Shown here piece after piece: positions 22,228 through 29,447 of a DNA stretch of 64,000 bases; position 1 is the first letter of the stretch; each line of letters begins with the position of its first letter. The notes beneath the pieces are model-generated. The model was not told where the DNA came from, did no database searches, and was given only the letters and a program-made list of their open reading frames with translations. The position numbers were made by a program, and so were the translations under genes. The stretch covers positions 1 through 64,000 of the forward strand of contig DATFHF010000024.1 in assembly GCA_035248685.1 (NCBI GenBank). The letters are read 5' to 3'. The stretch comes from Jatrophihabitans_A sp035248685 (lineage in GTDB: Bacteria; Actinomycetota; Actinomycetes; Mycobacteriales; Jatrophihabitantaceae).

Positions 22228-23537
22228 CCGACATTCCGCAGCGGGGCATGGCCCGAACCGCGAAGCTGGCGAAGCTCCCCCTGGGAGTGGCCGGCCGCGC
22301 CACCGTCGGCTTGGGTCGCCGGTTGTCCGGACAGTCGGCGGAGGATGTGCAGGCCGAGCTCGCCCAGCGCACCGCCGAGCAGCTCTTCTCCGTGCTCGGC
22401 CAGCTCAAGGGCGGCGCCATGAAGTTCGGTCAGGCGCTGTCGGTCTTCGAGGCCGCCTTGCCGGAGGAGTCGGCCGCCCCGTATCGGGAGGCGCTGACCA
22501 AGCTGCAAGAGGCGGCGCCGCCGATGGCACCGGCCAGCATGCATCGGGTGCTCGACGAGCAGTTCGGCACCAGCTGGCGGTCCCGGTTCCAGGACTTCGA
22601 CGACCAGCCGGCGGCAGCGGCCTCGATCGGGCAGGTGCATCGAGGGATCTGGGCCGACGGCCGCGAGGTCGCCGTCAAGATCCAGTACCCGGGAGCCGGC
22701 CCGGCGCTGATGGCGGACTTCAACCAGTTGTCGCGCTTCGCCAAGCTGTTCTCGATGGTGTCGCCTGGTTTGGATGTCAAACCACTGCTGGTCGAACTCA
22801 AGGCCCGGGTGAGCGAGGAGCTGGACTACACCCTGGAGGCCTCCGCGCAGCGGCAGTTCACTGCGGCCTACCAGGACGACCCGGACATCGTGGCCCCGCG
22901 GGTGGTGGCCAGCGCCCCCAAGGTGGTGGTGAGCGAGTGGCTCGACGGCACGCCACTGTCCAAGATCATCGCCTCGGGTAGCCAACCGGACCGGGATCGA
23001 GTCGGTGGCCTGCTTGCCCTGCTGCACTTCTCGGCACCCCAGCGGGCCGGCCTGTTGCACGCCGATCCGCATCCGGGCAATTTCCGACTGCTCGCGGACG
23101 GCCGGCTCGGAGTGCTCGACTTCGGCGCGACGGCAAGGTTGCCACACGGCACTCCCGAACCACTCGGGCGGATCACCCGGCTGGTGCTCGAAGGCCAGAC
23201 CGACGCGGTGATCGAGGCCATGCAACGGGAGAAGTTCATCCGGCGCGGAATCCACATCGACGCCGAGAAGGTGATGGATTACCTGCGCCCGATCCTCGAG
23301 CCGCTAGCCCAGCCGGAGTTCAGCTTCACCCGCAGGTGGATGCGCGAACAGGCTGCTCGCATCGGCGATCCGCGCAACGAGGCAGCTCGGGTTGGTCGAA
23401 TGCTGAACCTGCCCCCGGAGTACCTGCTGATCCATCGGGTGACCCTGGGCTCGATCGGGGTGCTCTGCCAGCTCGGGGCCCGGGCGCCTTATCGGCGGAT
23501 CGCCGAGCAGTGGCAGCCCGGCTTCGCCGCACCCTGA
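22221..23537 (+). CDS. ABC1/UbiB (AarF) family atypical kinase
   Basis: A 438-residue protein. The family's KxGQ motif appears as GGAMKFGQALS, the A-rich loop as AAASIGQVHRG, then VAVKIQYPG, a KEL/EELDY region (SEELDYTLEA), and the catalytic HADPHPGNF and LDFGA motifs. These kinases have an ATPase function linked to quinone or lipid metabolism. The gene is the Rv3197 counterpart upstream of whiB7, and in mycobacteria this neighbour belongs to the WhiB7 resistance regulon. Start overlaps the ThiF-like gene. Confidence 0.9.
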   Translation: MVTDIPQRGMARTAKLAKLPLGVAGRATVGLGRRLSGQSAEDVQAELAQRTAEQLFSVLGQLKGGAMKFGQALSVFEAALPEESAAPYREALTKLQEAAPPMAPASMHRVLDEQFGTSWRSRFQDFDDQPAAAASIGQVHRGIWADGREVAVKIQYPGAGPALMADFNQLSRFAKLFSMVSPGLDVKPLLVELKARVSEELDYTLEASAQRQFTAAYQDDPDIVAPRVVASAPKVVVSEWLDGTPLSKIIASGSQPDRDRVGGLLALLHFSAPQRAGLLHADPHPGNFRLLADGRLGVLDFGATARLPHGTPEPLGRITRLVLEGQTDAVIEAMQREKFIRRGIHIDAEKVMDYLRPILEPLAQPEFSFTRRWMREQAARIGDPRNEAARVGRMLNLPPEYLLIHRVTLGSIGVLCQLGARAPYRRIAEQWQPGFAAP

Positions 23538-23567
23538 CCAGCTCGTTTCAGCCGGCGCAGGTTCTGG

Positions 23568-23855
23568 TTACCACCACTCCGGTTCAAGTTTGGCCTCCAG
23601 CGCACGGATATTGCGCGCCGCGCAGTCCGGGCAGGTCCAGCTGGTCCGGCCGTCCCGCCGATCCATTACCCAACTCAGCAGGTCGTGCGGCATTGAGTCG
23701 GCGTCCGCGGTGCGTCCGCAGGATTGGCAGCTCACCGTCGGATCAGGCACCAGCACATTGTGGTCGGCGCAGACCGGCTCGGCCAGGACCGGCTCGGCCA
23801 GGACCGGTTCGGCAAAAGGCAAAAGTAAGGCCGCCCGGACGATCCGGCGGCGCAA
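23568..23855 (-). CDS. small zinc-ribbon protein
   Basis: The last ~67 residues are a conserved actinobacterial small protein: CQSCGRTAD ... WTCPDCAARNIRALEAKLEPEWW, with two CxxC pairs forming a zinc ribbon. The start is unresolved. The frame extends to a TTG at 23855, inside the loop of a terminator, which is improbable; a downstream GTG or CTG near the CADHN residues is likelier. Its N-terminal region contains a 15-bp tandem repeat (23773-23813) giving AEPVL repeats. Function unknown. Confidence 0.65.
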   Translation of the reverse strand: MRRRIVRAALLLPFAEPVLAEPVLAEPVCADHNVLVPDPTVSCQSCGRTADADSMPHDLLSWVMDRRDGRTSWTCPDCAARNIRALEAKLEPEWW

Positions 23856-23879
23856 AGGCCATGGAATCGTCCGGGCGGC
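23830..23879 (-). terminator. intrinsic terminator downstream of the whiB7 operon
   Basis: Perfect 14-bp arms (23830-23843 and 23866-23879) around a 22-base loop. On the minus strand the stem is followed by CTTACTTTTGCC, a weak U tract. It lies just after the small basic gene at 23902-24099 and separates the whiB7 unit from the zinc-ribbon gene. Confidence 0.7.
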
Positions 23880-23901
23880 TGACGGGGATGCGGGATGCTG
23901 C

Positions 23902-24099
23902 TCAGGCGGCCAGTTGGTAGTCGACCGCCGAGTGCTCGGCCAGCTGGCGCTGGGACCGAGCCGCCCGGCGGGCGGAGTAGGCCGCCAGCCGATGCCAGCG
24001 GCGGGCCGCGGCGAGTTCGTGGGTTAGCCGCTGCCGTGCCGAGCGCTGGCGCTGCTCGCGCATTCGTTCCCGGGCAAGTGCTTCATACATTGAATACAT
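23902..24099 (-). CDS. small basic helical protein downstream of whiB7
   Basis: A 65-residue protein starting MYSMYEALARERMREQ, highly Arg/Ala-rich and helical throughout. AAGGAGC lies six bases before the ATG, which rules out the longer overlapping frame. Similar short Arg-rich helical proteins occur near whiB-type genes in other actinobacteria. It probably shares the whiB7 transcript and ends at the following terminator. Function unknown. Confidence 0.65.
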   Translation of the reverse strand: MYSMYEALARERMREQRQRSARQRLTHELAAARRWHRLAAYSARRAARSQRQLAEHSAVDYQLAA

Positions 24100-24233
24100 C
24101 GTGATGCTCCTTATGGCGTAAGTGAAAGTCGGAATGTCAGCCGGTGAGCCGGCCAGTAGCCGCACGGCGTCGGACTTATCCAATACACCGTGCCGGTCGA
24201 GGGCGTTGACTCCCCGCCGGTCTACCGACCAGC

Positions 24234-24593
24234 TCATGCCGCGACCTCGCTCTTGCGGGGCCGGCCACGGGGCCGCTTGCGTTCGATGATCGTTCCCTGG
24301 CTGAAGATCTCGCCGCCCCAGACGCCCCACGGTTCCCGGCGATCCAAGGCACCGGCCAGGCAGCCGGTGCGAACCGGGCAGCTGCCGCACAGCGACTTGG
24401 CGCGTTCGAGATCGGCCGGTGACTCGGCGAACCACAGATCGGCGTCGAGCACCCGGCAGGGCAGGTCGTCGACATCAGCGCCGAAAGCCGGGTCGACGGT
24501 GGGGACGAGCGGTTCACAGATCGAGATTGCGGCCGAGGTTTGGGCCGATCCGCGTGGCTGATCCAGCTCGGTCAGGGTTGCAGTGGCATACAC
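24234..24593 (-). CDS. whiB7: WhiB7 redox-sensitive transcription regulator
   Basis: A 119-residue protein. Iron-sulphur ligands Cys46, Cys69, Cys72 and Cys78 (C-x22-C-x2-C-x5-C) are present, then the EPWGVWGGE turn and a C-terminal AT-hook RGRPRK at 109-114. The AT-hook plus EPWGVWGGE identifies WhiB7, activator of intrinsic antibiotic resistance with the principal sigma factor. It lies downstream of uvrD2 and next to the ABC1 kinase as in mycobacteria. AGGAGGTGA precedes the ATG. See the leader ORF and attenuator for its likely control. Confidence 0.95.
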   Translation of the reverse strand: MYATATLTELDQPRGSAQTSAAISICEPLVPTVDPAFGADVDDLPCRVLDADLWFAESPADLERAKSLCGSCPVRTGCLAGALDRREPWGVWGGEIFSQGTIIERKRPRGRPRKSEVAA

Positions 24594-24670
24594 GTCGGGT
24601 CACCTCCTACTCCTGGACGGTTGAGTCGGTCATTCAGTTGTGTCGATCGCGGCGATAGCCGCGGGCCGGA

Positions 24671-24712
24671 GAAACAGAAAGGCCGCGGATTCCGGTTAGG
24701 GAATCCGCGGCC
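24671..24712 (-). terminator. attenuator hairpin in the whiB7 leader
   Basis: Perfect 13-bp stem, arms 24681-24693 and 24700-24712, 6-base loop. On the minus strand it is followed by TTTCTGTTTC, forming an intrinsic terminator 88 bp before the whiB7 ATG. It comes 23 bp after the stop of the leader ORF. This is the position expected for antibiotic-responsive attenuation of whiB7. Confidence 0.8.
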
Positions 24713-24735
24713 TCGAAGGTGCCCGGCTCTGCTGA

Positions 24736-24921
24736 TCAGAGCGGTATCCCTCGAGGCTGGTGACGACCCTTGCCGAAATCAACATTCGTCTGCCCGACGA
24801 TGGACATGGCGGTGCGGTGTGCCGGGATGGCGGGCTGGTTGACCCACACCCGAAGCGGGCGCACAGCAGCGTAGGCAGCCGCGATGCCGCAGGCTGCACT
24901 GAACGTGGTGAACGTGGACAT
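24736..24921 (-). CDS. leader ORF upstream of whiB7 (61 codons)
   Basis: Starts MSTFTTFSAACG and ends at a stop 23 bp ahead of the attenuator stem. The ribosome site AGGAGGTGA, five bases before the ATG, is identical to that of whiB7 itself, so translation should be efficient. It is inside a much longer, overlapping frame from uvrD2 that cannot be real here. By the known mycobacterial mechanism, ribosome stalling on the leader would prevent terminator formation. The peptide sequence itself is not recognised. Confidence 0.75.
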   Translation of the reverse strand: MSTFTTFSAACGIAAAYAAVRPLRVWVNQPAIPAHRTAMSIVGQTNVDFGKGRHQPRGIPL

Positions 24922-24994
24922 CAGGGTCACCTCCTCTGCTGTGGGCCGGCTCGCCGGGCAGCGAGCATTGGATAGGAGTTGCTTCGTGTACGCG

Positions 24995-25045
24995 AGGCTA
25001 TCCGAGTAGGTCAGAGCCGCACAAACTATTTTCCCAAAATCCCCG
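24995..25045 (-). promoter_or_regulatory. whiB7: candidate whiB7 promoter
   Basis: On the minus strand, TTGTGC (25019-25024) and TAGCCT (24995-25000, fitting TAnnnT) are 18 bases apart. Directly upstream of the -35 is an AT-rich run (GATTTTGGGAAAATAG, about 25025-25040), as expected for WhiB7-activated promoters recognised through the AT-hook. The 475-bp gap between uvrD2 and whiB7 is otherwise filled by the leader ORF and attenuator. Confidence 0.5.
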
Positions 25046-25067
25046 CAGATTTGTGATCGGCGCGCCG

Positions 25068-27098
25068 TCAGTCGACCTGGACCGGCTCCGGATCGCCGCC
25101 GGCCAGCACGCACAGCACCGGTTCGGCATAGCGTTCCAGCTTGGTCGGCCCCACCCCGGGCACCTTCGCCAACTCCGCGCCGTCGGTCGGCGCCCGGTCG
25201 GCGATCGCCACCAGGGTGGCGTCGGAGAACACCACATAGGCGGGGACGCCCTGGGCCTCGGCTTGCTTCTTGCGCCAGGAGCGCAACCGGCCGAACACCG
25301 CCGCGTCCTCGGACCGGGGCACCACCTTGGCCCGCTTGCTCGAACCGCCCGGCCGGCTGGCCATCCCGGGACGCAGCCCGTCCAGGAACCTGCTCGGTCG
25401 GCGGCGGCGAGCCTGCCCCGGGCTGCGAGCCAGCGCCCAGGACAGCATCAACCGCTGCCGGGCCCGGGTAATGCCGACATAGAGCAGCCGCCGCTCCTCG
25501 GCGAGTTGCTCCGGGGTGTCGGCATGCTGGATCGGAATGGTCTGATCGGTAAGCCCGACCAGGAACACCGCGTCCCACTCCAGGCCCTTCGCCGAATGCA
25601 GCGACGCCAACGTGACACCTTGCACGGTGGGCGCATGCTGGGCGGCGGCCCGCTGGGCCAGGTCGGCGTTGAAGTCATCCAGCCGGGCGCCGGGCTGCTC
25701 GACTAGCAACTGCTCGGCCAGGTTCACCAGCGCGGCCAACGATTCCCAGCGTTCCCGGGCAGCGCCGCCGTCCGGTGGGTGTTCGCTGTGCCAGCCCAGC
25801 GAACCCAGCACCTCGGCCACCGCCTGCGGAAGCGAAACGCTGCCGTCGTCGGCGCGCGCCGCGCCGCGCAACAGCACCAGCGCCTGCCGCACCTCGGCCC
25901 GCTCGAAGAACTTCTCACCACCGCGCAGCAGGTACGGGATGCCGGCCTCGGCCAGCGCCTGCTCGTAGGCCTGGGACTGGGCATTGATCCGAAATAGCAC
26001 CGAGATCTCCGCCGCCGGAGTGCCCTCGGCCAGCAACCGCTTGATGTTCGCCGCTACCGCCACCGCTTCGGCGACCTCGTCGTCGTACTCGGCGAAGGTC
26101 GGCCTCGGCCCGTCCGGCCGCTGCCCGACCAGCCGCAGATGCGCGATCCGGCCGGACTCGCCGGCGCCGATCAGCCGGTTGGCCAGCTCGACCACCTGCG
26201 GGGTGGAGCGGTAGTCCCGATGCAGCCGGATCAGCCGAGCCTGCGGGTAACGCTGCTGGAACTCCAGCAGGTAGGACGGCCGGGCGCCGGCGAAGGAGTA
26301 GATGGTCTGGTTGGCATCCCCCACTACGCACAGGTCGTCCCGATCGCCAAGCCAGGCGTCGAGCAGCCGCTGCTGGATCGGCGAGACGTCCTGGTACTCG
26401 TCGATGACGAAGTACCGGTACTGGGCGCGAACGGTGCGCGCGATCTGCGGGATCTCCTCCAGCGCTCCGGCCATGATCAGCAGCAAGTCGGCGAAGTCGA
26501 TCTCGTTGTTGGCCCGCTTGACCTCCTCGTAGCCGGCGTAGACCTCGGCCACTCGGCCCGGGGTCAACGACACGCTCCGGTTGGCCCGCACGGCCGCTAC
26601 GACGTAGTCGGCCGGGGTGACCAGTGACGACTTGGCCCAATCGATCTCGCCGGCCAGGTCGCGCAGCTCGGTCTTGTCGATGCGCAGCCGCATCCGGCTG
26701 GCGGCCAAGGACACCCACCGGATCGGGTTGTCGGTGACCTCGGGCATCGGACCACCCAGGATCTGCGGGGCGAAATAGCTCAGCTGGCGCAGCGCGGCGG
26801 CGTGAAAGGTTCGGGCCTGCACGCCCGAGGTACCGAGAGCGCGCAGCCGGGTGCGCAGCTCACCGGCCGCGCGGGCGGTGAAGGTGACCGCCAGCACCGC
26901 CTCGGCCGGCACCGCGCCGGTAGCCACCGCGTAGGCGATCCGGTGGGTGATCGCCCGGGTCTTGCCGGTGCCGGCTCCGGCCAGGATGCAAACCGGGCCG
27001 TGTACCGCCTCGGCCGCCGCCCGCTGCTCGGGGTCCAGGCCGGCCAACGCCCGTCGCGCGGCGGCAGGCAGGTCGTCGGCGGGTTCGTCGAGAGGCAC
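25068..27098 (-). CDS. uvrD2: UvrD2-type superfamily I DNA helicase with HRDC domain
   Basis: About 676 residues. The nucleotide loop GAGTGKT is at 41-47; later motifs are VIDEYQDVSP, GDANQTIYSF, LHRDYRST and the ITRARQ C-terminal motif. An HRDC domain ends the protein (~600-670, with AKVPGVGPTKLERY). Mycobacterial UvrD2 has a four-cysteine motif between helicase and HRDC parts; here the corresponding linker (GLRPGMASRPGGSSKRAKV and on) has no cysteine. Start: GTG at 27098; the frame extends upstream over the mycoredoxin region but that part is a shadow. Confidence 0.92.
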   Translation of the reverse strand: MPLDEPADDLPAAARRALAGLDPEQRAAAEAVHGPVCILAGAGTGKTRAITHRIAYAVATGAVPAEAVLAVTFTARAAGELRTRLRALGTSGVQARTFHAAALRQLSYFAPQILGGPMPEVTDNPIRWVSLAASRMRLRIDKTELRDLAGEIDWAKSSLVTPADYVVAAVRANRSVSLTPGRVAEVYAGYEEVKRANNEIDFADLLLIMAGALEEIPQIARTVRAQYRYFVIDEYQDVSPIQQRLLDAWLGDRDDLCVVGDANQTIYSFAGARPSYLLEFQQRYPQARLIRLHRDYRSTPQVVELANRLIGAGESGRIAHLRLVGQRPDGPRPTFAEYDDEVAEAVAVAANIKRLLAEGTPAAEISVLFRINAQSQAYEQALAEAGIPYLLRGGEKFFERAEVRQALVLLRGAARADDGSVSLPQAVAEVLGSLGWHSEHPPDGGAARERWESLAALVNLAEQLLVEQPGARLDDFNADLAQRAAAQHAPTVQGVTLASLHSAKGLEWDAVFLVGLTDQTIPIQHADTPEQLAEERRLLYVGITRARQRLMLSWALARSPGQARRRRPSRFLDGLRPGMASRPGGSSKRAKVVPRSEDAAVFGRLRSWRKKQAEAQGVPAYVVFSDATLVAIADRAPTDGAELAKVPGVGPTKLERYAEPVLCVLAGGDPEPVQVD

Positions 27099-27251
27099 CC
27101 CTGCATCCTGCCAAGTCCGGCCGACAGTTCGGTCGGCACCGCGCCAATTCGGGAACAACCCGGGCGGTGCGGCTGGTTGATCTTCGTACGGCGCCAGCCA
27201 GCCGCGCGCAGAGCCGCCCGCGGTAAACAGAGAAAGTTGGGATCCACAGGA

Positions 27252-27500
27252 ATGACCGCGTCCTTCACGATGTACACCACGTCCTGGTGCCCGTACTGCT
27301 ATCGCCTCAAGGCCGAACTGGCCGGCACCGGCATCGACTACCTCGAGGTGGACGTCGACCTGGACGAGCAGGCCGGCCAACGGGTGATGGAACTCAACGG
27401 GGGCAACCGGACCGTCCCGACGCTGGAGTTCTCCGATGGTTCAGCGCTGACCAACCCCAGCGTGGACGAGGTGACGCAGAAGCTCGCCGCGCTGGTGTGA
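27252..27500 (+). CDS. mrx1: mycoredoxin (glutaredoxin-like)
   Basis: An 82-residue thioredoxin-fold protein with the CPYC active site in TTSWCPYCYRLK and the cis-Pro strand NRTVPTLEF. Mycoredoxins reduce mixed disulphides with mycothiol. It is divergent from uvrD2 as Rv3198A is, and overlaps the next gene by four bases. Confidence 0.9.
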   Translation: MTASFTMYTTSWCPYCYRLKAELAGTGIDYLEVDVDLDEQAGQRVMELNGGNRTVPTLEFSDGSALTNPSVDEVTQKLAALV

Positions 27501-28135
27501 ACCGATACCGCCCGGTCAGCAGGCAGCGGCTGGCTGACGAGTTGGCCACCGAGCTGATGGCCAGGCATCGGCTGCGGCATCCGCTGCGGGTCGGCTTGGA
27601 CGCCCCGGCGTGCGCCGACCTGGCGCCGGTGCTGACCCTGCTCACCGACCGACTGCGCGAGGCCGGGCATCCGGTCGCGGTGCTGCCCGCCCGGCTGTTC
27701 TACCGGGACGCCTCGCTGCGCTGGGAGCACGGCAAGACCGACGTCGAGTCGTTCTACAACGGCTGGCTGGACACCGCCGCCGTGCAGCGGGAGGTGCTGC
27801 TGCCGCTGGCCGCCGACGGCAGCTACCTGCCTTCATTGCGCGACCCGGACAGCAACCGGTCCACCCGGGCGGCGCCGCTGCGGCTGCCGCCAACGGGCAT
27901 CGCGGTACTTACCGGCGAACTGCTGCTGGGCAGTGGGCTCAGCTTCGACACCGTGGTGCATGTCAGCGTGAGCCGGCAGGCCCGGCGCCGGCAGACCCCG
28001 GTCGAGCTTCAGTGGACGCTGCCGGCGCACGATCGCTACGAGCTGGAGGTGGATCCGGCGGGGCTGGCCGACCTGGTGATTCGCTACGACGACCCGCTGC
28101 ACCCGGCGCTGCTGGTGCGGACGGCGCAGTCCTGA
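27497..28135 (+). CDS. uridine-kinase-like protein with degenerate P-loop
   Basis: A 212-residue protein. The fold order LRVGLDAPACADLAPVLTLL, DASLRWEHGKTDVESFYNGW, VQREVLLPL and GELLLGSGL resembles nucleoside-kinase/P-loop families. However, the phosphate loop GxxGxGKS is replaced by LDAPACADL without the Lys-Ser pair. Thus it may be non-catalytic or use another site. Start GTG at 27497 overlaps the stop of mrx1. Confidence 0.6.
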   Translation: MNRYRPVSRQRLADELATELMARHRLRHPLRVGLDAPACADLAPVLTLLTDRLREAGHPVAVLPARLFYRDASLRWEHGKTDVESFYNGWLDTAAVQREVLLPLAADGSYLPSLRDPDSNRSTRAAPLRLPPTGIAVLTGELLLGSGLSFDTVVHVSVSRQARRRQTPVELQWTLPAHDRYELEVDPAGLADLVIRYDDPLHPALLVRTAQS

Positions 28136-28142
28136 TCGCTCA

Positions 28143-28283
28143 TCAGCGCCCGCCGTACAGCACCACTCCGGTGTGGCTCTGGGAGGAGCCGGGACGTTGG
28201 CCGTCCTTATTGGCGGTGACGATGCCGACCACCGTGGCGGCGACGAGCAGGACGCCGAGGACGGCGGTGAGCACATAGGACAT
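28143..28283 (-). CDS. 46-residue single-pass membrane peptide
   Basis: Starts MSYVLTAVLGVLLVAATVVG and ends GVVLYGGR. It has one membrane helix over residues ~4-22 and a polar tail. GGAG lies seven bases before the ATG. It occupies the gap between the kinase-like gene and the glycosyltransferase and is convergent with the former by 7 bp. Small membrane proteins of this type (for example DUF2613-like) are common in actinobacteria; family not established here. Confidence 0.6.
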   Translation of the reverse strand: MSYVLTAVLGVLLVAATVVGIVTANKDGQRPGSSQSHTGVVLYGGR

Positions 28284-28301
28284 GACGGGCTCCGTTCGGA
28301 A

Positions 28302-29447
28302 TCAGAGGGCAGCCGCCGCCACGGTGACCGGCTGCGGTACGGCAAGCTGGGTGGGGGCGGTGACCTCGATGAGGACGCGGGAAAAGGTGGCGGCGGTGAC
28401 GTCCCAGCTGAATTTCGAGGCGTATACCCGGGCCTGGCGACCGAGCACGGCGCACCGCTCACGGTCGGCGAGCAGGTCGGCCAGAGCAGCGAGGTAGGCG
28501 TCCTCATCGCCGTCGACCAGCACTCCGGTCTGACCGTCCAGGATCGACTCAGCCAGCCCGCCCGCTCTGCTGAAGGCGACCGAGGGTGTGCCGTGCGAGG
28601 CGGCCTCCACCACCGACAGGCCCCAGCCCTCCTTCATGCTGGGCAGCGCGCCGACCCAGGCCCGGGCAAGCAGATCGGCTTTGGCCTGCTCGTCGACGAA
28701 ACCATGGAAGGTCACGATGTCCTCGACGCCGAGCTTGCGAGCCAGCGCGGCGAGCTCATCGGCCCACCAGCCCTGGCCGACGATGTCGACCTCGAGGTCG
28801 CCGAAGCGGTCGCGCAGGGCCGCCGCCGCCCGGATCACGATCTCGACGCGCTTGTGCGGGACCAGCCGGCCCAGCACCACGACGCGCGGCGTGCCGGAGC
28901 GGGCCGCCGCTGAGGACACCGGCTCCGGCGTGCCGTTGTAGGCAACAGTCACCCGGGCCGGGTCGATCCCCTGCCCGGCCAGCTCGGCCCGGGTGCACTC
29001 GCTTACCGTCAGGTAGCGCGATCGGCGATAGACCCGCGGCGCCACCCGCGACTCGAGCAGCCAGCCGAGCGAACCCAGCTTGCCGAAGACGATCGGCCAC
29101 TGCTCGCGGTGCACGTGGTGCAGCAACACCACGACCGGCTTGCGGGTCACCAGCCGCGACAGCCAGGGCGGGCCGTTCTGCACGTCGATCACCACGTCCG
29201 GACGGACCCGCCCGGACAACAGCGCCCACGCCGCACACAGGTAGACACCGAACCTGCCGCCGGCTCGCAGGTAGCGCACACCGTCTCGGGTCTCATCCGC
29301 CGGGCGGCCGACGACCTTCGCACACAGGATGGTGACCGGGTGGCCATCGGCGGCGAGGATCCGCGCGACGGTCTCCACGTAGTACTCGCTGCCGCCGGCC
29401 TCCGGATGGTCCAGGTCCCGCCAGTTGCAGACGACGACTGCGGTCAC
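28302..29447 (-). CDS. GT4-family glycosyltransferase
   Basis: A 381-residue protein. The N-terminal Rossmann domain starts with HPEAGGSEYYVETVARILAADG, and the C-terminal donor domain has GRLVPHKRVEIVI and PSMKEGWGLSVVEAASHG (the E-x7-E motif), typical of GT4 retaining transferases. The GTG at 29447 overlaps the stop of the MFS gene, so they are co-translated. Acceptor unknown; cell-wall or lipid glycan synthesis is a general inference. Not part of the conserved mycobacterial order. Confidence 0.85.
   Translation of the reverse strand: MTAVVVCNWRDLDHPEAGGSEYYVETVARILAADGHPVTILCAKVVGRPADETRDGVRYLRAGGRFGVYLCAAWALLSGRVRPDVVIDVQNGPPWLSRLVTRKPVVVLLHHVHREQWPIVFGKLGSLGWLLESRVAPRVYRRSRYLTVSECTRAELAGQGIDPARVTVAYNGTPEPVSSAAARSGTPRVVVLGRLVPHKRVEIVIRAAAALRDRFGDLEVDIVGQGWWADELAALARKLGVEDIVTFHGFVDEQAKADLLARAWVGALPSMKEGWGLSVVEAASHGTPSVAFSRAGGLAESILDGQTGVLVDGDEDAYLAALADLLADRERCAVLGRQARVYASKFSWDVTAATFSRVLIEVTAPTQLAVPQPVTVAAAAL

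Noticed and set aside
23830..23855. TTG start for the zinc-ribbon protein at 23855
   Set aside because: It lies in the loop of the operon terminator and lacks a ribosome site; the real start is likely nearer the CxxC region.
24922..25578. Extended minus-strand ORF through the whiB7 leader into uvrD2
   Set aside because: Out of frame with uvrD2, and the leader ORF with its own strong ribosome site explains the conserved end.
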